Shown piece after piece: positions 59,295 through 64,000 of a stretch of DNA of 64,000 nucleotides. Location: contig JAVHNS010000006.1 in assembly GCA_036872755.1 (NCBI GenBank), forward strand, positions 992,001-1,056,000, written 5' to 3'. Below the pieces are notes generated by a model that worked only from the letters and a program-made list of their open reading frames with translations, had not been told where the DNA came from and ran no database searches. Source of the DNA: Orbilia blumenaviensis (lineage: Eukaryota; Ascomycota; Orbiliomycetes; Orbiliales; Orbiliaceae). Within the stretch, counting starts at the first letter, position 1. Each line of letters opens with the position of its first letter. A program made the translations under genes and the position numbers.

Positions 59295-61250
59295 CTAGTT
59301 CTTGCCAGGGTACCAGGACGGCACTCTGTCGGGCAAGAACACGTCCCCAAGTGTGCCCATGCATGTCTTGAAATCGTTCCATTTAGTGTATTGGCGCTTT
59401 TGAGGCCCTGCAAACACTGGGGGTCTTTTTTCAGAGCAAATATCCCTAGCGGTGACCGTTGCAAGTGGAAGTGTCGATATGGTGCATCCATCAAATAGCT
59501 GGCCACCAATGAGATCCTTAGTCGTCTGTTCGATTTGTCCATTGATGAATCCACTCTTAAACCAGTTTCCGAGCTCAAGTTCCAACATTGGCCTAAGCCT
59601 GACATTGAGTTTGTATTCAGAGCTTACAGTGATTTTATCAGTGTTGATAATGGTGGTCACTGATTTGTTCGCTTCCTCGCCTTCGCAATGAGTTCCTTTA
59701 ACAGCATTATCCAGTCTATCCTCAATTCCTGCAAAAATACCGACCTTGGTACCGGGATCCATTCCAAGGGGAATAGGTCCATCTCCTCCCAAAAATTCGA
59801 CTCCGAGACCAAAGCCTACACGGTTGTAAATATCAACTTCACCAGTCCAATCAATACCAGTCCACCTGAAATCAGCTGACTTCTTGAAAGAATTTTCGGG
59901 TACCGGGGGAAGTTCGAAAGAGGGTCCACTCAAGCCGAAGCTGACCTGGAACTTGAAGTCCTTCATATCAATGTCCACCGGTGGCAGTTCTACGCTAGTA
60001 GAGGCCTCCGCTTTGAGAAGGAGCCCAGGACCCAAGGCAACCTCAGGCACGACTTTGATGATTTTGTCGACCTGATCTTCAGCTAGCAAGGTGTTCCCAA
60101 CCAATGCACCAATATTGAAATCCATTTCTTTTCCCACAGTTCCTGTAAGTGACATTGCTAATCTTCCTTTTACAGTCGATGCGAAGTCGGCGACGATGCT
60201 AGGTAAAGTCTCGCCATTTATACGGCGGATCTCAACCTTGAGGTTCACGTCACCCTTGAGGTAGCAACCTTTACAGGCAACCTTTCCTGAGATATCAATT
60301 CCTGCGGGTGCTTTGAAAAGCTCAGTGAAAGATTCCTCATGGTTTGGATCATCTTTGCCCCAGTTGATTTGCATAGTCTTTTTGACACCATCACCAAGAA
60401 GTTGGACGCCGGTTTCAATAGTATCGCCTACTCCTTGAATGGCTCTGACTATCGGTGGTGTAATGACATAACCGACAATGGTGCTGCAGGTGCCACTTTT
60501 CCCGCCGCAGACAGACCGGGCAAGTGATCGAAAGGGTGACGTCAAATCAACACCCAAGAATCGCTTATCAAGGTTCTTCATAGGGTGGTCAACTGTGTCG
60601 ATTGTCATGTCGAAGGTGCGGAGTGTTTCGTCCCAAGATGCTTTTTCCTTTGTCAGAACAGCCTTCAGGTTTGTTTCGTCGTATTTAACATCGGTGACTT
60701 TATATGGCATACGCTCTTCGTCTGGGCCGCAGCCAGTATGGTGATGATGGGTGATTAAAGTGAAATAGTCGGCTTCTTTGTCATTGACCCAGTCCCAGGC
60801 GGCGATGGCGGCGTTCATGCCATCTCTAGTCTTAAACTTGAGAGTGATCTCTTGATCCCCTCCAGTGCAAACAATGGACTCGGTCAGGTCGTCGAAGTTC
60901 TCGAGTAAGATCATAGGGTGATCCTTATTCTTAATCGTCATATCCGAGACACGTAAATGTGCATCAGCTATTCAATAACGTTAGTATGTCTATCAATCTA
61001 AAGGTATAATGCTGTTTGAACATGGTAACTTACAGATAGCACGTCCAAAGTACATTTGGATTTGGTTTTGAGGGAACAATCTCGAGACATCATCTGCTCT
61101 CTTTTGCAGATGCGGCTTGAGATATTCCTCTCGGATCGGAAGGTGTTTGATGCTTCTAGTACCATGGCTACTTGGTGTATGCCACTCCGCTGCTTGAGCT
61201 CGGACACTGAGAAGTCCTAGGGACAGCAAAGTAAGTCCGAAGGCAACCAT
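59295..61250 (-). CDS. Large secreted protein, DUF7029/DUF7223-like
   Basis: Exons 61250-61034 and 60967-59295 give 629 residues. The open frame can be read back to a TTG at 61286, but the ATG at 61250 starts a clean signal peptide (MVAFGLTLLSLGLLSVRAQA). A KR pair (LQKRADD, about residue 50) could be a Kex2 processing site. The next ~130 residues (ADDVSRLFPQNQIQMYFG ... ITLKFKTRDGMNAAIAAWDW ... LITHHHHTGC) resemble the N-terminal domain that Pfam calls DUF7029, seen in secreted fungal proteins. The second half (SYEDP-free, beta-rich, ending with PSWYPGKN) would fit DUF7223. I name both from memory of the general pattern, so treat them as tentative. Function is unknown; an extracellular or wall-associated role is inferred. 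There are scattered cysteines, some in pairs (KVACKGCYLKG). Confidence 0.85.
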
Positions 61251-62384
61251 TGGATGCACTTGATTTCGGGATCCCGAATTAAGCAAAAGGATATCCGAAA
61301 TTCAAATTCGCAAAAGTCGAATCAAAAAAGTAGCGGTAATAAATTAATAGTATAATCGAAAGATATATTTAGATCGCGTAAAAAAAGTTAAATAAGAAAT
61401 AAAGTAAACCGACCAGCGGGATAGAAGAGAATTTCGACCAGCGAATAGAAAATATTAGAACCGACCAGCGGAGATTGTATGCAAGACCTGCTCGATTGTT
61501 GGATGATGAGGAGAGGATAAACGAATGTGAAGGGGCCAGCCGTTTATATAAAACTTGCACCATAATCAAAATACCACCACGAATATGCACTTTATCTACA
61601 TAGATGAGTTCTAGAGTCCTTTGCATGTCCAGGTACGCCAGCCTCCACGAAATGTCAAACCAACGCCATGGCGCCACTCCAGTCGAGCGGCTGTGCCGAC
61701 TGGCCTGGCCGGACCAATTATTCCTAGTATCACGGCTACTATGCAAAATTTACCAAAGAGTTATTATTCCAGAAACTAAAACTGGTTACAGACGCCTCAG
61801 GGACGCGAGGGTTTCCGACTAACACCATATGACTTCATGTGGCTTCGAAAATTTGCCGTCATTGTTTTAGCCAGCAGCAAAATCCAAATTCGATTGTATA
61901 CAGGATGGGAAACTGTGTTTTTTTCTATGCAGTTTCATATATCCGCCGCGGGGCCAGAGCCACCATCTGGAATAGTCTAGCCGTAACGCAGTTTCGAGGA
62001 GTGGGGCTTGACCCTGCAAAACACTCCGGATTCATCCATGCATGGGTTTCGGAACATTCTATGAGTTCCTTAGGGCCTTGCGTTAGCCGAAACAATCATC
62101 CAGGGTGTCGGAAATGCTTATTTGTAACTTTAAAGCTTGAGAGAAGTTGTCTAACCATGGATATATAAATGTGTAATGGTATACTCGTCTCTAGTCGACG
62201 AACTAGACCTGACCTCTTCCATCGCAATCCCACCTCGCTGCCTTCATTCATCTTCTCAAATAACACTCTTTAGTCGCATTGTGCTGGCCACATTCGCTCT
62301 AAATCTTTTAATCAACTCCGATTCCTTCAACTTCGATTCTCTCTATTTCACAGAATTTATATTCCAAGATCAATCAAATCAAAC
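61251..62384. other. Divergent intergenic region between two secreted-protein genes
   Basis: It separates the minus-strand DUF7029-like gene from the plus-strand small secreted gene and so holds both promoters. TATATAAAT at 62162-62170 lies 215 bases before the ATG at 62385 and may be its TATA box; the leader after it is pyrimidine-rich. Confidence 0.5.
62162..62170 (+). promoter_or_regulatory. Possible TATA box for the 126-residue secreted protein gene
   Basis: TATATAAAT, 215 bases ahead of the ATG at 62385. The distance is long for a fungal TATA box but would allow a leader of about 180 nt. Low support. Confidence 0.3.
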
Positions 62385-62765
62385 ATGAAGATCTCCCAGA
62401 TTCTTTCAATCCTCATCGCCTTCGCTGCAGTGGCTTCTGCTGTCCCAAATACATTCGAAAATGCGAAACGCCAGGAGGCAAAGAACCCAGTTGACGAAGT
62501 CGTGAAATCAACGGGCTGGTCTGTTAGAACTCGGTTTCTTAACTATATACCTGAGGATATAGGCAAAGAAAGAATGGACTTCTTCTTAAGCGTCCACCAG
62601 GGTATCTGGCAGGAACTGGCTGATCTTGAGAACAAGCTCACTGAAAGTGCTAAAGCCAATAAGGCGGACGCAGCTCTTGCTAATCAGATTGGGAATGCTT
62701 GGATGACGCTATTCAACGGCAAGGTTCCAGATTTCAAGAATCTTTCCACAGAGCCACCAAAGTAA
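62385..62765 (+). CDS. Small secreted protein, 126 residues, function unknown
   Basis: One exon with a good start context (TCAAACATGAAG). The signal peptide is MKISQILSILIAFAAVASA; VPNTFENAKRQEA follows, so a Kex2-type KR cleavage would leave a mature protein starting near QEAKNPVDE (about 96 residues). The mature part is helical and charged (DIGKERMDFFLSVHQ, IWQELADLENKL, ADAALANQIGNAW) and has no cysteines. It does not match a family I know. Small size, signal peptide and a propeptide site are what effector or hydrophobin-like screens look for, but the lack of cysteines rules out a hydrophobin. A role in host interaction is only a possibility. Confidence 0.85.
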   Translation: MKISQILSILIAFAAVASAVPNTFENAKRQEAKNPVDEVVKSTGWSVRTRFLNYIPEDIGKERMDFFLSVHQGIWQELADLENKLTESAKANKADAALANQIGNAWMTLFNGKVPDFKNLSTEPPK

Positions 62766-64000
62766 TCGCTCAGTTCACAGATATTGTTGAAACAGTTCCC
62801 ATCACTTAGCTCACCAGCGCGTGTATCTCGTGCCGGTGGGAGAGCCCACTACTCATGTATTCTTAGACCACAAAAAAAAAAAAACATTCAGCCTAAATGA
62901 AAACGTAATTGCATGAAAAAATGAACTTCAATAGGATCGTGTGACAAAGCGGCCGCAGGCGTGGTGCATAAGATAAGCAATTTTTGTGTTCGAATGTAGA
63001 AACACAACTGTTGGAAAAGGAAGGAAGAGCTCGTATTCAGGATCGCAAATCTACAACGCTCCAATCCAGAACGCAATAATTCTCCGTCCTTTTCGGCCCT
63101 TAATTTATGTAATAATTGCTAAGTAGTCTAGTTCACGAAACCGTTGAAGCGACAGTCAAGTTAAGGTTAATTTGATCCGAGCCTCGCCTATTGTTAACCT
63201 CGGTTTATTTGACCAACCCCTCACATTAAGATACTTAATTATGCCCTCACGGGTATTCCCACCCGGCACCTTGCCAATAATGGCAGCAACTGACTCGACC
63301 TGGTTGGTTAGTCTCTTCACAAATTACGGGCCGGACGTTATCACGGGAGGAAATTGTGATATTATATTATCGCCGATATATGCCTATTAACGAAAGTAAT
63401 GAGAAAACAGGAAGCTAGCTGTATTTCTCTCCATATATGCATAGACTGGTCGACTGTCACAGGCCGCTTCAAACAGGAATTAGAAGGGCCTTACAGACGA
63501 TTAGTATATAGTCTTTCAGCAAGTACCGTAGGGGGTTTGGGTACTTTTCTGGGACTGCTTCCGAATAATAAAACATTTTAAAAAGAAATCAAGCCGTCTT
63601 GTTGTCTTTCAAGTCGTTATTTATACTGTTTTAAGTTCCCTTTTTTCTATAAACCATCTTGAGAAACCAGCCAAAACCCCGTACGGTATTTACCACAGTG
63701 CTACGGCTTAATAATTACTTTATTAGGGTTTCATAGTCAAGGGTTTAATTGGCTTAAGTACCTATAAATATTGGTTATTTTATGTCTATTGAATAAATAT
63801 ATCCGTCAAACAAACCCGGAAATCCACACGAACTCTACGAATACAAATGGAGACACGGGACGTTAAAACCGGTGTAATCCAAGGAATCGGAGAGTAACAT
63901 CTGTCGATCTCACTATAGATAGATAGGAGATGCACTCAGACTCCTGTAAAACATGCTTGCCATACATTATAAGTGGGTAGGCATCTGGCAGGTGCGGTTT
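62766..64000. other. Intergenic to the window edge, no gene seen
   Basis: Only short frames on both strands. The first ~120 bases hold the 3' region of the secreted gene with a poly-A run at 62872-62884. The remainder is AT-rich and featureless to my eye. Confidence 0.55.

Noticed and set aside
1..64000. Secondary-metabolite cluster, integrated virus, CRISPR array or rRNA
   Set aside because: No synthase, tailoring-enzyme group, viral protein, regularly spaced repeat array or rRNA segment was recognised anywhere in the window.

Overview
This window is nuclear DNA from a filamentous ascomycete (Pezizomycotina). The evidence is many short GT-AG introns (about 41-130 nt), a secreted pectin methylesterase carrying a fungal CBM1, a D-arabinono-1,4-lactone oxidase, and fungal-type low-complexity regulatory proteins separated by AT-rich intergenic DNA. 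A leotiomycete is my best guess, from general gene style only. I see no bacterial operon, CRISPR array, rRNA, convincing tRNA, intact transposon, or polyketide/peptide synthase cluster.

Layout. 1-1884 (+): 3' part of a germ-cell-less-like BTB protein that begins outside the window. 4152-12026 (+): a 20-exon gene for a ~2,240-residue TRANK1-like UvrD/SF1 helicase; one junction near 10.05 kb is unresolved. 13708-15155 (+): CBM1 plus pectin methylesterase. 19424-16216 (-): 1,023-residue Gln/Pro/Ser-rich protein with a split C2H2-like finger. 25253-23823 (-): gamma-glutamyl phosphate reductase (proline synthesis). 28901-26447 (-): RNF10/Mag2-type RING protein. 32315-29418 (-): low-complexity protein with C-terminal ankyrin-like repeats. 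34662-32839 (-): D-arabinono-1,4-lactone oxidase. 34663-43164: 8.5 kb in which I find no gene. 43165-45678 (+): intronless proline/serine-rich conserved-looking protein. 47922-46809 (-): secreted or single-pass Ser/Thr-rich surface protein. 51119-48620 (-): cysteine-cluster plus ankyrin protein. 53935-54600 (+): small secreted protein ending in four KEAASKE-like heptads. 56055-54883 (-): secreted Thr-rich PAN/apple-like protein with a GC-AG intron. 58620-57390 (-): RING plus TRAF-type zinc-finger protein. 61250-59295 (-): large secreted protein, probably of the DUF7029/DUF7223 kind. 62385-62765 (+): 126-residue small secreted protein.

The genes do not form one pathway. Three housekeeping or metabolic genes (proline synthesis, erythroascorbate synthesis, RNF10-like ubiquitin ligase) sit among long, fast-evolving-looking regulatory or scaffold proteins. 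The right-hand 17 kb holds mostly genes for secreted or surface proteins in gene-sparse DNA, a setting in which fungal effector candidates are often found. Exon structures were worked out by hand from splice consensus, phase and protein continuity. In five genes the longest open frame starts at a TTG or GTG, so I moved the start to the first supported ATG or an upstream exon. I found no clearly new biological system. The best leads are the helicase with its finger and IQ-like site, the heptad-repeat secreted protein, and the 8.5-kb gene-free stretch.
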